A stretch of DNA of 64,000 bases, taken from contig CAVXYG010000006.1 of assembly GCA_963766005.1 (NCBI GenBank), forward strand, positions 372,001-436,000, written 5' to 3'. Within the stretch, counting starts at the first letter, position 1; every line of letters starts with the position of its first letter. The stretch is from CAVXYG01 sp963766005 (lineage in GTDB: Bacteria > Actinomycetota > Actinomycetes > S36-B12 > GCA-2699445). Under the pieces are notes generated by a model. The model searched no databases, was not told where the DNA came from, and was given only the letters and a program-made list of their open reading frames with translations. Positions 52,379-60,739 of this stretch are shown piece after piece. Both the position numbers and the translations under genes were made by a program.

Positions 52379-52849
52379 GTGGAGTCCGTCGGGCGAACAA
52401 CAGCTGCTGTGGCGGCCCTTGCCATCGCAAGCTCGCTCGCCGGGTGCGGCAGATCGGTCGCGGTGCAGCCGCTGCCGATCGACTCCTCGACAACCGCAGC
52501 CGACTGCGCGCGCCTCGTCGGCGCCCTGCCGGACAGCATCGGTGCGGGCCGGTCGTGGCGGGTAGAGCCCGACCCGCTCTCCACCGCCGCGTGGGGATCT
52601 CCGGCCGTGGTGCTCCGCTGCGGCGACAACGTCCCGGTTCCCCGGCCGACCGAGCAATTGCTCACCGTCGGGGGCGTCACGTGGATCGTGCAGTCGCTCA
52701 GCGACGGGGAGCAGTACGTCTCGGTCGAGCGATCGCCCGGCGTGATCGTGGCTGTTCCGGACAGGTACCAGCCCAGCGCACAGATCCTGGCCGAGGTCGC
52801 GCCCACGGTCTCGGAGCAGACCCGTGCAGTGGCCCCGGCCGCCAGCTAG
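52379..52849 (+). CDS. DUF3515 lipoprotein
   Basis: The protein of about 156 residues has an N-terminal lipoprotein signal ending LAGC, with the cysteine near residue 23. A small extracytoplasmic domain follows with DCARLVGALPDSI, VVLRCG and VTWIVQSLSDGEQYVSVERSPGVIVAVPD. This is the actinobacterial DUF3515 family, of unknown function, normally found beside thiL and ddl. GTG 52379 is preferred from the leaderless promoter. The ATG at 52355 would add eight residues before the signal. Confidence 0.82.
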   Translation: MESVGRTTAAVAALAIASSLAGCGRSVAVQPLPIDSSTTAADCARLVGALPDSIGAGRSWRVEPDPLSTAAWGSPAVVLRCGDNVPVPRPTEQLLTVGGVTWIVQSLSDGEQYVSVERSPGVIVAVPDRYQPSAQILAEVAPTVSEQTRAVAPAAS

Positions 52850-53188
52850 TCGACGTTCCGCACCCGGTGCGGCCACCTGACCCGCACCCGCGGGGTTGGC
52901 ACGCCGCCGGACCGATGCGGCGGGGGCGCCTGGACTCCGCTGCGGCCCCGGGATGGCCGTTCGCACGGAGGTGACTGCAGCCGAGATGATCCATCGCCGC
53001 CGCCCAGGCCGAGGTGGTCGTGGGCTGCCGACCCGGCCGCTCTCGCCCGGTTGACTGGCTTGGGTTGCGGCAGGGCCTGGTGGGGATGGCTGCCGCGCCG
53101 TGAACGCCGACGGCGAGCAGCGAGGGGAGTCGGGCCGAGCGGCAGCCGGTCCCGGCCCTCCACGTCGCCACGCTTCCGGCCGGCAGCG
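52850..53188. other. intergenic region between DUF3515 and ddl
   Basis: The two genes are convergent. A six-pair hairpin (CCGCAC, CCG loop, GTGCGG) at 52858-52872 may end the DUF3515 transcript. Nothing else is recognisable in the remaining 300 bases. Confidence 0.45.
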
Positions 53189-54301
53189 CTACCGCAGACC
53201 CGTTTGGCGCCGAAGCGCGTCGTCGAGCAGCGCCGAGATCAGCCTGTCGTAGGCGATCCCGGCCGCCCCCCACATCCGCGGGTACATCGACATCGCGGTG
53301 AAGCCGGGCATGGTGTTGATCTCGTTGATGATCGGCTCGTCGTCTGCGGTGAGGAAGAAGTCGACACGGGCCAAGCCCTCACACCCCAGTGCAGCGAATC
53401 CCGCAACCGCCATGTCCTGGAGCCGATCGAGGGTGCGCGCGCTGAACTGGGCGGGCACGATGAGGTCGACCGAGTCGTCGAGGTACTTGGCCTCGAAGGT
53501 GTAGAACTCGTGTCCCGACCTGACTCGGATCTCCCCGAACGAGCTGACGCGGGCATCGCCGCCTGCGTCCACCAGGACCCCGCACTCGATCTCCCGGGCA
53601 TTGACCACCCCGGCCTCGACGATGATGCGCGGATCCTCGGCGAGCGCCCCGGCAATGGCTGCCGGGAGGTCCTCGGCGCGGGCCACCTTGCTCACGCCGA
53701 CACTCGAGCCGGCGCGGCACGGCTTGACGAACACCGGGAAGCCGAGTGCCGCCACTCGCTCGGCGATGGCCTCGGGGCTCGCAGCCCAATCGCGGCCATG
53801 GAACGACGTCCACCTGCCTGCGGGCAATCCTGCAGCCTCGAGGATCTGCTTGGTGTAGGCCTTGTCCATGCCGGCGGCCGACGCCAGGACGCCGGATCCC
53901 ACATACGGAACCCCTGCCGTCTCCAGCACCCCCTGGATCGTCCCGTCCTCGCCCCACGGGCCGTGCAGCAGGGGAAACACCACATCCACCTGCCCGAGGG
54001 GCCCCCAACCGCCGCCGGATTCGCGCTCGCGCAGCAGGAAGGAGGCACCGGGCCAGAGCGGCGCCATCACCTCCTGACCGGTCTCTGCGACCGAAGGCAG
54101 GGTGCCGTCGCGGATCTGCAGAACGTCGGGATCGTCGGGCTGCCGCAGCCACCGGCCGTCCCGGGCGATGCCCACCGGCACCACATCGAAGCGCTCCCGG
54201 TCCAGCGCCCGCAGCACGTTCCCCGCGCTCGTGCACGAGATGCCGTGCTCGCTGCTCCTGCCGCCGAACAGCAGCAAGACGGTCTTTCGCTCAGTCGCCA
54301 C
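53189..54301 (-). CDS. ddl: D-alanine--D-alanine ligase
   Basis: The 370-residue ATP-grasp enzyme makes D-Ala-D-Ala for peptidoglycan. FGGRSSEHGISCTSA is the N-terminal signature. LHGPWGEDGTIQGVLE, FVKPCRAGSSVGVSKV, ARVDFFLTADDEPIINEINTMPGFTAMSMYPRM complete the active site. GTG 54301 is supported by a TAGGGT box exactly six bases upstream, so the mRNA is probably leaderless. Its downstream end is convergent with the DUF3515 gene. Confidence 0.95.
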   Translation of the reverse strand: MATERKTVLLLFGGRSSEHGISCTSAGNVLRALDRERFDVVPVGIARDGRWLRQPDDPDVLQIRDGTLPSVAETGQEVMAPLWPGASFLLRERESGGGWGPLGQVDVVFPLLHGPWGEDGTIQGVLETAGVPYVGSGVLASAAGMDKAYTKQILEAAGLPAGRWTSFHGRDWAASPEAIAERVAALGFPVFVKPCRAGSSVGVSKVARAEDLPAAIAGALAEDPRIIVEAGVVNAREIECGVLVDAGGDARVSSFGEIRVRSGHEFYTFEAKYLDDSVDLIVPAQFSARTLDRLQDMAVAGFAALGCEGLARVDFFLTADDEPIINEINTMPGFTAMSMYPRMWGAAGIAYDRLISALLDDALRRQTGLR

Positions 54302-54307
54302 GTCCAG

Positions 54308-54313
54308 ACCCTA
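54308..54313 (-). promoter_or_regulatory. -10 box TAGGGT, leaderless start of ddl
   Basis: On the minus strand TAGGGT, six bases, then GTG 54301. Confidence 0.6.
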
Positions 54314-54506
54314 GCGCGCCGCACCGCGATCATGGCGGCTCTGCGGCGCGGCTGTCGCGTTGCCGGGAACGATCACCCGGGGATTCGAGCTCGAGGGCCA
54401 GAGCAGGGATGCCCTACCGCCGCGACAGCGTCCGAGCACCCCCGGGCGCCGGCCGGGCTTGCGCCACGGGCGGCACGGTGGCCGAGCGAGGCCGCCTCGC
54501 CAGGAA

Positions 54507-55517
54507 TCACGCCTGCATGCCTTGCTCCGGCTTCGTGCTGCGCGACATCAGCGCACCGAGCATCTCCTTGGGCGACATGCCCTCGGTCACGACCTTCACC
54601 ACCTGCTCGGTGATGGGCATCTCCACGCCCGCCGACTGCGCAAGCTGGAGAATCGGCTGACAGCTCTTCACACCCTCCGCGGTCTGCTTGGTGATCGCGA
54701 CGGTCTCGTCAACGCTGAGGCCGCGGCCGAGGTTCTCGCCGAACGTGCGGTTGCGCGACAGCGGAGAGGTGCACGTGGCGATGAGGTCGCCCATTCCTGC
54801 CAGCCCGAGGAAGGTCAGCGGATTGGCGCCCAGCGCGGCGCCGAGGCGCGACATCTCCGCCAGGCCACGCGTGATGAGGGAGGCTTGTGCGTTGTCGCCG
54901 TAGCCGAGACCCACCGCCATCCCGTTGGCCAGCGCGATGACGTTCTTGACCGAACCGCCGATCTCGGCACCGACGACGTCGGTGGTGAAGTACGGACGGA
55001 AGTAGTCGGTCGTCAGGGCGTCCTGCAGCTGACGAGCAGCAGCCTCGTTGACACTTGCCACCGTCGTGGCTGCAGGTTGGCGTTGAATCAATTCCCGAGC
55101 GAGGTTCGGCCCGGAGATGACCGCGATGCGCGCGGGATCGATGCCGCCGTCCTGCTCGACCACCTCGCTCATGCGGCGCCTGGACCCGAGCTCGATGCCC
55201 TTCATGACGCTGACCACGAGCGGCGATCCGCTGAACGTCGGCTTCCAGCGGCGCAGGTTCTCCCCCACGAGCTGCGCCGGGATAGCCAGCACGATGATGT
55301 CCGCACGCCCGATGGCCTCGGTCTCGTCGCCGGTGGCGCGGACGGACTCAGGCAGGGAGACGCCTGGGTGGTACTTCTCGTTGGTGTGGTTGGTGTTGAT
55401 CTCCTCCACCACTTCGGGCTCGATCGTCCAGATCGTGACGTCCTGCCCGGCGTCGGCCATGACCGAGCCGATCGCGGTCCCGAAAGAGCCGCCGCCCATC
55501 ACCGCTACTGTTCCCAC
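54507..55517 (-). CDS. gpsA: glycerol-3-phosphate dehydrogenase (NAD(P)+)
   Basis: The 336-residue enzyme reduces dihydroxyacetone phosphate to glycerol 3-phosphate for phospholipid synthesis. The nucleotide-binding motif GGGSFGTA is at residues 8-15. The catalytic Lys lies in GSVKNVIALANG, and the substrate region has FLGLAGMGDLIATC and SRNRTFG. GTG 55517 is chosen for its GGAGG site six bases upstream. The ATG at 55553 would overlap the upstream plsC end. It is expressed with the plsC-type gene, so substrate and acyltransferase are paired. Confidence 0.94.
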   Translation of the reverse strand: MGTVAVMGGGSFGTAIGSVMADAGQDVTIWTIEPEVVEEINTNHTNEKYHPGVSLPESVRATGDETEAIGRADIIVLAIPAQLVGENLRRWKPTFSGSPLVVSVMKGIELGSRRRMSEVVEQDGGIDPARIAVISGPNLARELIQRQPAATTVASVNEAAARQLQDALTTDYFRPYFTTDVVGAEIGGSVKNVIALANGMAVGLGYGDNAQASLITRGLAEMSRLGAALGANPLTFLGLAGMGDLIATCTSPLSRNRTFGENLGRGLSVDETVAITKQTAEGVKSCQPILQLAQSAGVEMPITEQVVKVVTEGMSPKEMLGALMSRSTKPEQGMQA

Positions 55518-55549
55518 TGTTGTCCTCCATGGTTCTCGGTCGGAATCGA

Positions 55550-56410
55550 TCATGCGTCCTCAGGACGCTCGGATGTTGTCACAGATGGCAGGTCCGTTGT
55601 GGGGTCGACGCGCCGCGCCGGCGCGGCGCCGGGATGGCCGCCGGCACCCTGCTGCGGCAGCGCGGTAGGTCCTGCGGGCTCACGCCGGCCCGCGCTCATG
55701 CGCCACCGGTCCGCGGGAGGCTGCTCGCCGCGGATGACCGCGAGTTCCGCCGTGATCGCCGTCATGATCCTGTTGGTCGCCGCCGCGAGCACCTCCGGCG
55801 TGGGGTCGAGTCCGTAGAGGTCGGCCAGGTCGACCGGCGGGCCGGCGCGCACGTGCATCGTCTTGCGGGGCAGCAGTCGAGCCTCGAGCCGGTAGGGCGC
55901 CATCACCTCGTGCGCCCCCCACTGCGCCACCGGGATCACGGGCTTGCGGGTCCGCAGCGCGATCCTGGCCGCGCCGGTCTTGCCGGACATGGGCCACAGA
56001 TCCGGGTCGCGCGTGATGGTGCCCTCCGGGTAGACGAGCACGCACTCGCCGCTGTCGACGGCGTGCACGGCGGCGTCGACTGCGACCGCCGCGTCGCCGG
56101 TGTCGCGGAAGACCGGGATCTGGCCCGTGCCGCTCAGCACGCGACCCCCGATCGGCACGTCGAACAGACTGGCCTTCGCCAGGATGCGTACGGAGCGCCC
56201 GTTGTCATTGATGAAGTGGCACATCGCGAAGGGATCGAACCAGGAGATGTGGTTGGCGGCGATGACCATGCCGTCGCCTGGTTCGCCGAGGCGTTCCGAG
56301 CCGTGCCAGTCCCGTCGCGTCAACGCCGTCATCGGCGGCCACAAGATGTAGACACCCGCGTTGTAGTACGAGAGGAACCCCTCGTCCTTCGGACGGGGTA
56401 GCAGACGCAC
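55550..56410 (-). CDS. 1-acyl-sn-glycerol-3-phosphate acyltransferase (PlsC type)
   Basis: The 286-residue acyltransferase has NHISWFDPF (H-X4-D), KASLFDVPIGGRVLSGTGQIPVFR, YPEGTITRDPDLWPMSGKTGAARIAL and PVIPVAQWGAHE. It should acylate lysophosphatidate to phosphatidate at the membrane. The C-terminal 50 residues are a Pro/Ala/Arg-rich disordered tail. GTG 56410 has AAGGAG seven bases upstream. It is followed by gpsA 32 bases later and is divergent from cofC. Confidence 0.9.
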   Translation of the reverse strand: MRLLPRPKDEGFLSYYNAGVYILWPPMTALTRRDWHGSERLGEPGDGMVIAANHISWFDPFAMCHFINDNGRSVRILAKASLFDVPIGGRVLSGTGQIPVFRDTGDAAVAVDAAVHAVDSGECVLVYPEGTITRDPDLWPMSGKTGAARIALRTRKPVIPVAQWGAHEVMAPYRLEARLLPRKTMHVRAGPPVDLADLYGLDPTPEVLAAATNRIMTAITAELAVIRGEQPPADRWRMSAGRREPAGPTALPQQGAGGHPGAAPARRVDPTTDLPSVTTSERPEDA

Positions 56411-56486
56411 GATACAGCTCCTTCGTCCCGGCGGGTGACTGCACTGACACTAGCCGCTTCCGCGAGGGGTATCGTCGGAAGTCAGC

Positions 56487-57152
56487 GTGACGAGGTCTGT
56501 GCTGGGCAGGATGGGGCGGTCGCGGGTCGTGGAGGTCGTCGTCCTGGTACCGGTGAAGTCGCTGCATCGGGCCAAGACCCGACTCAGATCATCGCTGGGC
56601 ACCGGCACCGAGGATCTCGCGATGGCCATGGCGATGGATGTCGTCGCAGCAGCCCTGGACTGCGGGTCCGCCTCCTGCGTCGTTGTCGTGTCCCAGGACC
56701 GGTCGGTGCTTGCGGAATCCCGCGCTGCCGGCGCACAGGTCATCGTGGAGCCGCCGGGCAGCGACCTGAACACTGCCGTGCGCAGAGCCGCGGAATCGGT
56801 GCGGAAGCGGTCGCCGCAGAGCGCAGTCCTGGTGCAACCGGCGGACTGCCCATGTGTGACGGGCGCGGACTTCGAGCGCCTCGTCCCCGAGGTCGAGCAG
56901 ACCGGCCGGCTCCTGTTCGTCAGCGACGTGCACGGCGTCGGTACGACCACGCTTGCCGCGCCCGCGGGCATGGCACTACGCCCGCGATACGGCGACGACT
57001 CACGCCGTGCACACCGTGAGGAAGGAGCGCGAGAGCTCTCCGGCACGCGTTGGCGGCGCTTGAGCCTGGACGTTGACACCCCCAACGACCTCGAGCGAGC
57101 CTCGTCGATCGGTGTTGGACCGCGCACTGCACGGTGGCTGCAATCCCGCTAG
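56487..57152 (+). CDS. cofC: 2-phospho-L-lactate/phosphoenolpyruvate guanylyltransferase
   Basis: The 221-residue nucleotidyltransferase (CofC/FbiD) joins GTP to phosphoenolpyruvate or 2-phospholactate in coenzyme F420 synthesis. It has LVPVKSLHRAKTRL near the N-terminus, VVVVSQDRSVL, PGSDLNTAVRRAAE, the metal-binding LVQPADCPCV, and LSLDVDTPNDLERA near the end. GTG 56487 is the first start, with GGAAG upstream; ATG 56511 or GTG 56526 would remove a basic leader. The gene implies F420 use by the organism. It is convergent with hupB. Confidence 0.9.
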   Translation: MTRSVLGRMGRSRVVEVVVLVPVKSLHRAKTRLRSSLGTGTEDLAMAMAMDVVAAALDCGSASCVVVVSQDRSVLAESRAAGAQVIVEPPGSDLNTAVRRAAESVRKRSPQSAVLVQPADCPCVTGADFERLVPEVEQTGRLLFVSDVHGVGTTTLAAPAGMALRPRYGDDSRRAHREEGARELSGTRWRRLSLDVDTPNDLERASSIGVGPRTARWLQSR

Positions 57153-57162
57153 CGCACGGTCA

Positions 57163-57339
57163 CGCCGACGGTGTCGCCGTGGTCTTCTTTGCCGCGGCCT
57201 TGGCCGGCGCAGCCTTCTTGGCCGGCGCCGCCTTCTTCGCGGTCGCCTTCTTGGCCGGCGCAGCCTTCTTGGCCGGTGCCGCCTTCTTGGCCGGTGCCGC
57301 CTTCTTCGCGGTCGCCTTCTTCGCGGTCGCCTTCTTCGC
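57163..57339 (-). repeat. Lys/Ala repeat tail of hupB, cut off from its core
   Basis: On the minus strand this reads as repeated AKKATAKK and AAPAKK units and ends KTTATPSA before a TGA at 57160-57162. It is in the same frame as the HU core at 57385-57705, but a TAG (57385-57387) and a short stretch in another frame lie between. This is the PAKKA-type DNA-binding tail of actinobacterial HupB. As the sequence stands it is not translated from the hupB start. Confidence 0.8.
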
Positions 57340-57384
57340 GCGTCGTCTTCTTCGCGGTCGCCTTCTCGTCCGGCTCGCTGGATG

Positions 57385-57705
57385 CTACCCCGAGCCCTGC
57401 CCCGGGACCGCCGCCGCAACAGCCTTCCGAGTCCCAGCCACGATCGCCTTGAAGTCCGCTGCCGGACGGAACCGGACCACCCGCGTCGCCTTGATCTTCA
57501 CTGGCTCGCCAGTGCGCGGATTCCGGCCGAGGCGCGCACTGCGCACGGTCTGCTCGAATGCGCCGAAGCCGCTGATGCGGATCGATTCGCCCTTCGCCAG
57601 CGCCTTCTTGATCTCGTCGACAACGGCGTCGACGGTCTCCGACGCCTCCTTCTGGCTCTTCTGCAAACGTTCCGAGAGCGCTTCGACAAGGTCCTGCTTG
57701 TTCAC
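57385..57705 (-). CDS. hupB: DNA-binding protein HU (HupB), tail separated by a stop
   Basis: The 106-residue open frame covers the complete HU fold (MNKQDLVEALSERLQKS, SIRISGFGAFEQTVRSARLGRNPRTGEPVKI, RFRPAADFKAIV) and ends VPGQGSG at a TAG. Actinobacterial HupB normally continues about 100 residues into a Lys/Ala-rich tail. That tail is present just downstream (57160-57339), in the core frame. The segment between, EPDEKATAKKTTR, is in another frame. A base missing from a G4 run (57388-57391 or 57400-57403), then one gained near 57340, would explain it. HU bends and compacts DNA. GTG 57705 has GGAGG five bases upstream. Confidence 0.85.
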   Translation of the reverse strand: MNKQDLVEALSERLQKSQKEASETVDAVVDEIKKALAKGESIRISGFGAFEQTVRSARLGRNPRTGEPVKIKATRVVRFRPAADFKAIVAGTRKAVAAAVPGQGSG

Positions 57706-57819
57706 CGTTGCCTCCGAGTGACGACGGAGTCACGCGCACCGTCTGGCAACAAACTACCGCGCGCCGCCCGAAATCCGTTGCATGCCGTGGGACTTCGGCG
57801 TTGCCGAGGCCGACGCGCG

Positions 57820-58407
57820 CTACTGGGTGCTGGGCAGGAAGGATGGTCGGCTCGCTTCGAATGCGGCGATCTCGTCCACGTACTGCTCGGTGATCCCGAT
57901 GTCGTCCAGACCGTGCAGCAGGCGGTAGCGGTCGAAGTCGTCGACCTCCAGCGCGGCGGTCACGTCGCCGCAGCGCACGAGCCGCTGCTCCAGATCGACC
58001 GTGACGGTCGTGCCAGGGGCAGCCTGCAGGATCTCCCACAGCTGCTCGACGAAGTCCTGCGGCACGGTCGCTGCCAGCACGCCCGCCTTGCCGCAGTTGC
58101 CGCGGAAGATGTCGGCGAACCGCGAGGAGAGCACGACGCGGAATCCGTAGTCGTACAACGCCCACACCGCATGCTCGCGCGAGGACCCGGTGCCGAAGTC
58201 GGGCCCCGCGACCAGCACGCTGGCCCCGGCATACCCAGAACGGTTCAGGACGAAGTCGGGATCGGCGCGCCAACTGGCGAAGAGTGCGTCCTCGAATCCG
58301 TGGCGCGTGATGCGCTTGAGGTACTCGGCGGGAATGATCTGATCGGTGTCGACGTTGCTGCGGCGCAGCGGCAGTGCGACGCCGGTGTGCACGGTGACGG
58401 GTTCCAT
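57820..58407 (-). CDS. leuD: 3-isopropylmalate dehydratase small subunit
   Basis: The 195-residue subunit forms isopropylmalate isomerase with LeuC in leucine synthesis. It has RRSNVDTDQIIPAEYLKRI near the N-terminus and the swivel-domain motif GPDFGTGSSREHAVWAL, then IFRGNCGKAGVLA. The length is normal. GAGGAGG lies upstream of the ATG. It is 10 bases after leuC. Confidence 0.96.
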   Translation of the reverse strand: MEPVTVHTGVALPLRRSNVDTDQIIPAEYLKRITRHGFEDALFASWRADPDFVLNRSGYAGASVLVAGPDFGTGSSREHAVWALYDYGFRVVLSSRFADIFRGNCGKAGVLAATVPQDFVEQLWEILQAAPGTTVTVDLEQRLVRCGDVTAALEVDDFDRYRLLHGLDDIGITEQYVDEIAAFEASRPSFLPSTQ

Positions 58408-58417
58408 GGCGGCCTCC

Positions 58418-59827
58418 TCAGACCAGGACGGGCAGGTCGGCGGGATCGGTCAGCGTGCCGGTAACGGCCGTGGCAGCGGCGACCTTCGGCGAAACCAGGT
58501 GGGTCCTGCCGCCGGGACCCTGCCGACCCTCGAAGTTGCGGTTGCTCGTGGACGCGGCCCGCTCCTGGGGGCGCAACTTATCGGGATTCATCGCCAGGCA
58601 CATGGAGCAGCCGGCCTGCCGCCACTCGGCGCCGGCGTCGGCGAAGACCTGATGCAGTCCCTCTGCCTCTGCCTCCAGCCGGACCCGCACGCTGCCCGGC
58701 ACGACCATCATGCGCACCCCGTCGGCGACCCGGCGCCCGCGCAGGATCTCGGCGACCTCGCGAAGGTCCTCGATCCGGCCGTTGGTGCACGAGCCCACGA
58801 AGACCGTGTCCACGGCGATCTCCCTGAGCGGAGTGCCGGGGGTCAGCCCCATGTAGTCCAACGCGCTCTGGGCAGCAGCCCGCTGCACCGGGTCGGCCAT
58901 GGCGGCCGGATCCGGGACCCGATCCTTCAACGGCAGCCCCTGCCCCGGATTGGTGCCCCACGTGACGTAGGGACTCAACGCCGTGGCGTCGATGACCACC
59001 TCGGCATCGAACTGCGCATCATCATCGGTGCGCAGCGACCGCCAGTACTCGACCGCCTGGTCCCAGTCGGCACCCTGCGGTGCGTGGTCGCGGCCGCGCA
59101 AGTAGTCGAAGGTGGTCTCGTCGGGAGCGATCATGCCGGCCCGGGCTCCGGCCTCGATGGACATGTTGCAGATGGTCATGCGCGCTTCCATCGACAGCGC
59201 CTCGATCGCCGCGCCCCGGTACTCCAGAACGTAGCCCTGGCCGCCGCCGGTACCGATCTCGGCGATGAGCGCCAGGATGATGTCCTTGGAGGACACGCCC
59301 TCGGGCAGCTCGCCGTTCACCGTGACCGCCATGGTCTTGAAGGGCTTCAGCCGCAGCGTCTGGGTGGCCAGGACGTGCTCCACCTCGCTGGTGCCGATAC
59401 CGAAGGCAAGCGCGCCGAACGCGCCGTGCGTGGAGGTGTGGGAGTCGCCGCACACGATCGTCAGCCCGGGCTGCGAGAGCCCCAGCTGCGGACCGACCAC
59501 GTGCACGATCCCGTTGTCGCGCGATCCCATGGGGAACAGTCGGACGCCGAACTCCGCGCAATTGGCGCGCAGGGCCTCCACCTGGGCGCGGGAGACCGGG
59601 TCGGCGATCGGTTTGTCGATGTCCACCGTCGGGATGTTGTGGTCCTCGGTGGCCAGCGTGAGATCCGGGCGACGGATGCTGCGGCCCGCCGAGCGCAGTC
59701 CGCTCATCGCCTGCGGGCTGGTCACCTCGTGGATCAGGTGCAGGTCGATGTACAGCAGATCCGGTTCGCCCTCGGCGCGACGCACCACGTGGGCGTCCCA
59801 CACTTTCTCCGCCAGCGTCCTAGCCAT
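58418..59827 (-). CDS. leuC: 3-isopropylmalate dehydratase large subunit
   Basis: The 469-residue [4Fe-4S] enzyme has VCGDSHTSTHGAFGALAFGIGTSEVEHVLATQ, the cluster cysteines in VGSCTNGR and GCSMCLAMNPD, and SNRNFEGRQGPGGRTHLVSP. With LeuD it converts 2- to 3-isopropylmalate. ATG 59827 has GGAGG seven bases upstream and is preferred to the frame opening at 59845. A divergent IclR regulator and a palindromic operator lie just upstream. Confidence 0.97.
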   Translation of the reverse strand: MARTLAEKVWDAHVVRRAEGEPDLLYIDLHLIHEVTSPQAMSGLRSAGRSIRRPDLTLATEDHNIPTVDIDKPIADPVSRAQVEALRANCAEFGVRLFPMGSRDNGIVHVVGPQLGLSQPGLTIVCGDSHTSTHGAFGALAFGIGTSEVEHVLATQTLRLKPFKTMAVTVNGELPEGVSSKDIILALIAEIGTGGGQGYVLEYRGAAIEALSMEARMTICNMSIEAGARAGMIAPDETTFDYLRGRDHAPQGADWDQAVEYWRSLRTDDDAQFDAEVVIDATALSPYVTWGTNPGQGLPLKDRVPDPAAMADPVQRAAAQSALDYMGLTPGTPLREIAVDTVFVGSCTNGRIEDLREVAEILRGRRVADGVRMMVVPGSVRVRLEAEAEGLHQVFADAGAEWRQAGCSMCLAMNPDKLRPQERAASTSNRNFEGRQGPGGRTHLVSPKVAAATAVTGTLTDPADLPVLV

Positions 59828-59860
59828 CTCGGTGCCTCCACGCATCGTCCCGGTTCGTGA

Positions 59861-59889
59861 TTGAATCTCATCTAGTGAGATGTCAATAT
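59861..59889 (+). promoter_or_regulatory. candidate promoter of the iclR gene
   Basis: TTGAAT and CAATAT are separated by 17 bases, and six bases follow before the ATG at 59896. The match to consensus is moderate. On the other strand TTGACA (59886-59881) could be the -35 of leuC, with a weak CAATCA 17 bases on. Confidence 0.45.
59865..59881. promoter_or_regulatory. palindromic operator between leuC and iclR
   Basis: A perfect inverted repeat ATCTCA-TCTAG-TGAGAT lies in the 68-base gap between divergent leuC and the IclR gene. It falls within the spacers of both presumed promoters. It is the likely binding site of the adjacent IclR protein. Confidence 0.6.
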
Positions 59890-59895
59890 CACTGT

Positions 59896-60612
59896 ATGGA
59901 ACATACTAGCGGAGTCATGGTCCTCGACAAATCCGTGGCCATCCTGCGGGCCTGCGCCGAGGGCCCGCAGTCGCTGAACGGCTTGACGCAGCGCACTGGG
60001 ATCCCCCGACCCACTGCCCACCGGCTGGCAGTCGCCATGGAGGGACACGGGCTGCTGCAGCGCGATGGCCAGGGCAGGTTCGCGATCGGCGCGACGATCG
60101 GGGCGCTGGCCAGCATCGCCGGCCGCGACCCGCTCGCCGAGTTCGGGGCACCCATCCTGCGCGCGCTGCGGGACCGCACCGGCGAGAGCTGCCAGATCTA
60201 CCGGCGGCAAGGTGACCACCGGGTCTGCGTGCTCAGCGCGGAGCGGCCCAGCGGCCTACGGGACACGGTGCCCGCGGGCGCAGTGCTGCCCCTGACCGCC
60301 GGCTCCGCGGCGCAGGTGCTGCTCGCGTGGGAGCCCGCCGACCGCGTCCGCGACGTCCTTGCCGAGGCCAGCTTCGACGCCGCCGCCCTGGCTGCGGTCC
60401 GGCGGCGCGGCTGGGCCGCCAGCGTGGCCGAGCGAGAACCGGGCGTGGCCTCCGTCTCGGCCCCGATCCGCGCCGCGGACGACGGGGTCGTCGCAGCGCT
60501 CAGCGTGTCGGGACCCATCGAGCGCTTCGGCGCCGCCCCCGGACAACTCCACGCGGCCGCCGTCGTCGAGGCTGCGCGGCAGGCGCAGTCCGCGCTGCTG
60601 GGGGCATCGTGA
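59896..60612 (+). CDS. IclR-family regulator of leucine synthesis (NdgR/LtbR-like)
   Basis: The 238-residue protein has an N-terminal winged helix (SLNGLTQRTGIPRPTAHRLAVAMEGHGLLQRD, about 25-55) and a C-terminal effector domain. The stretches RRRGWAASVAEREPGVASVSAPIR and LSVSGPIERFG resemble, from memory, Streptomyces NdgR and Corynebacterium LtbR. These control leuCD and other amino-acid genes. The ATG at 59896 is chosen because MEHTSGVMVLDKS aligns with NdgR; the frame opens 39 bases earlier. It is divergent from leuC and shares a palindromic operator with it. Confidence 0.9.
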   Translation: MEHTSGVMVLDKSVAILRACAEGPQSLNGLTQRTGIPRPTAHRLAVAMEGHGLLQRDGQGRFAIGATIGALASIAGRDPLAEFGAPILRALRDRTGESCQIYRRQGDHRVCVLSAERPSGLRDTVPAGAVLPLTAGSAAQVLLAWEPADRVRDVLAEASFDAAALAAVRRRGWAASVAEREPGVASVSAPIRAADDGVVAALSVSGPIERFGAAPGQLHAAAVVEAARQAQSALLGAS

Positions 60613-60739
60613 CCACGACGGTCGGACCTCGGCGCGCCAGAGCGGCCCGGGCTGCTGCGCAGCGGGGCAGGCAGTAGGGTCGCTCACGTGTCGATGGGGG
60701 ATCGGCGCGGCACGGTTCGCAGCTCTCGGGAGGGACTTC

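Noticed and set aside
54360..55817. 485-codon frame on the plus strand opposite gpsA
   Set aside because: It is antisense to gpsA and part of plsC and lacks any recognisable domain.
57163..57339. CRISPR-like or satellite repeat
   Set aside because: The repeated units are the AKK/AAPAKK codons of the HupB tail, not spacers and repeats.
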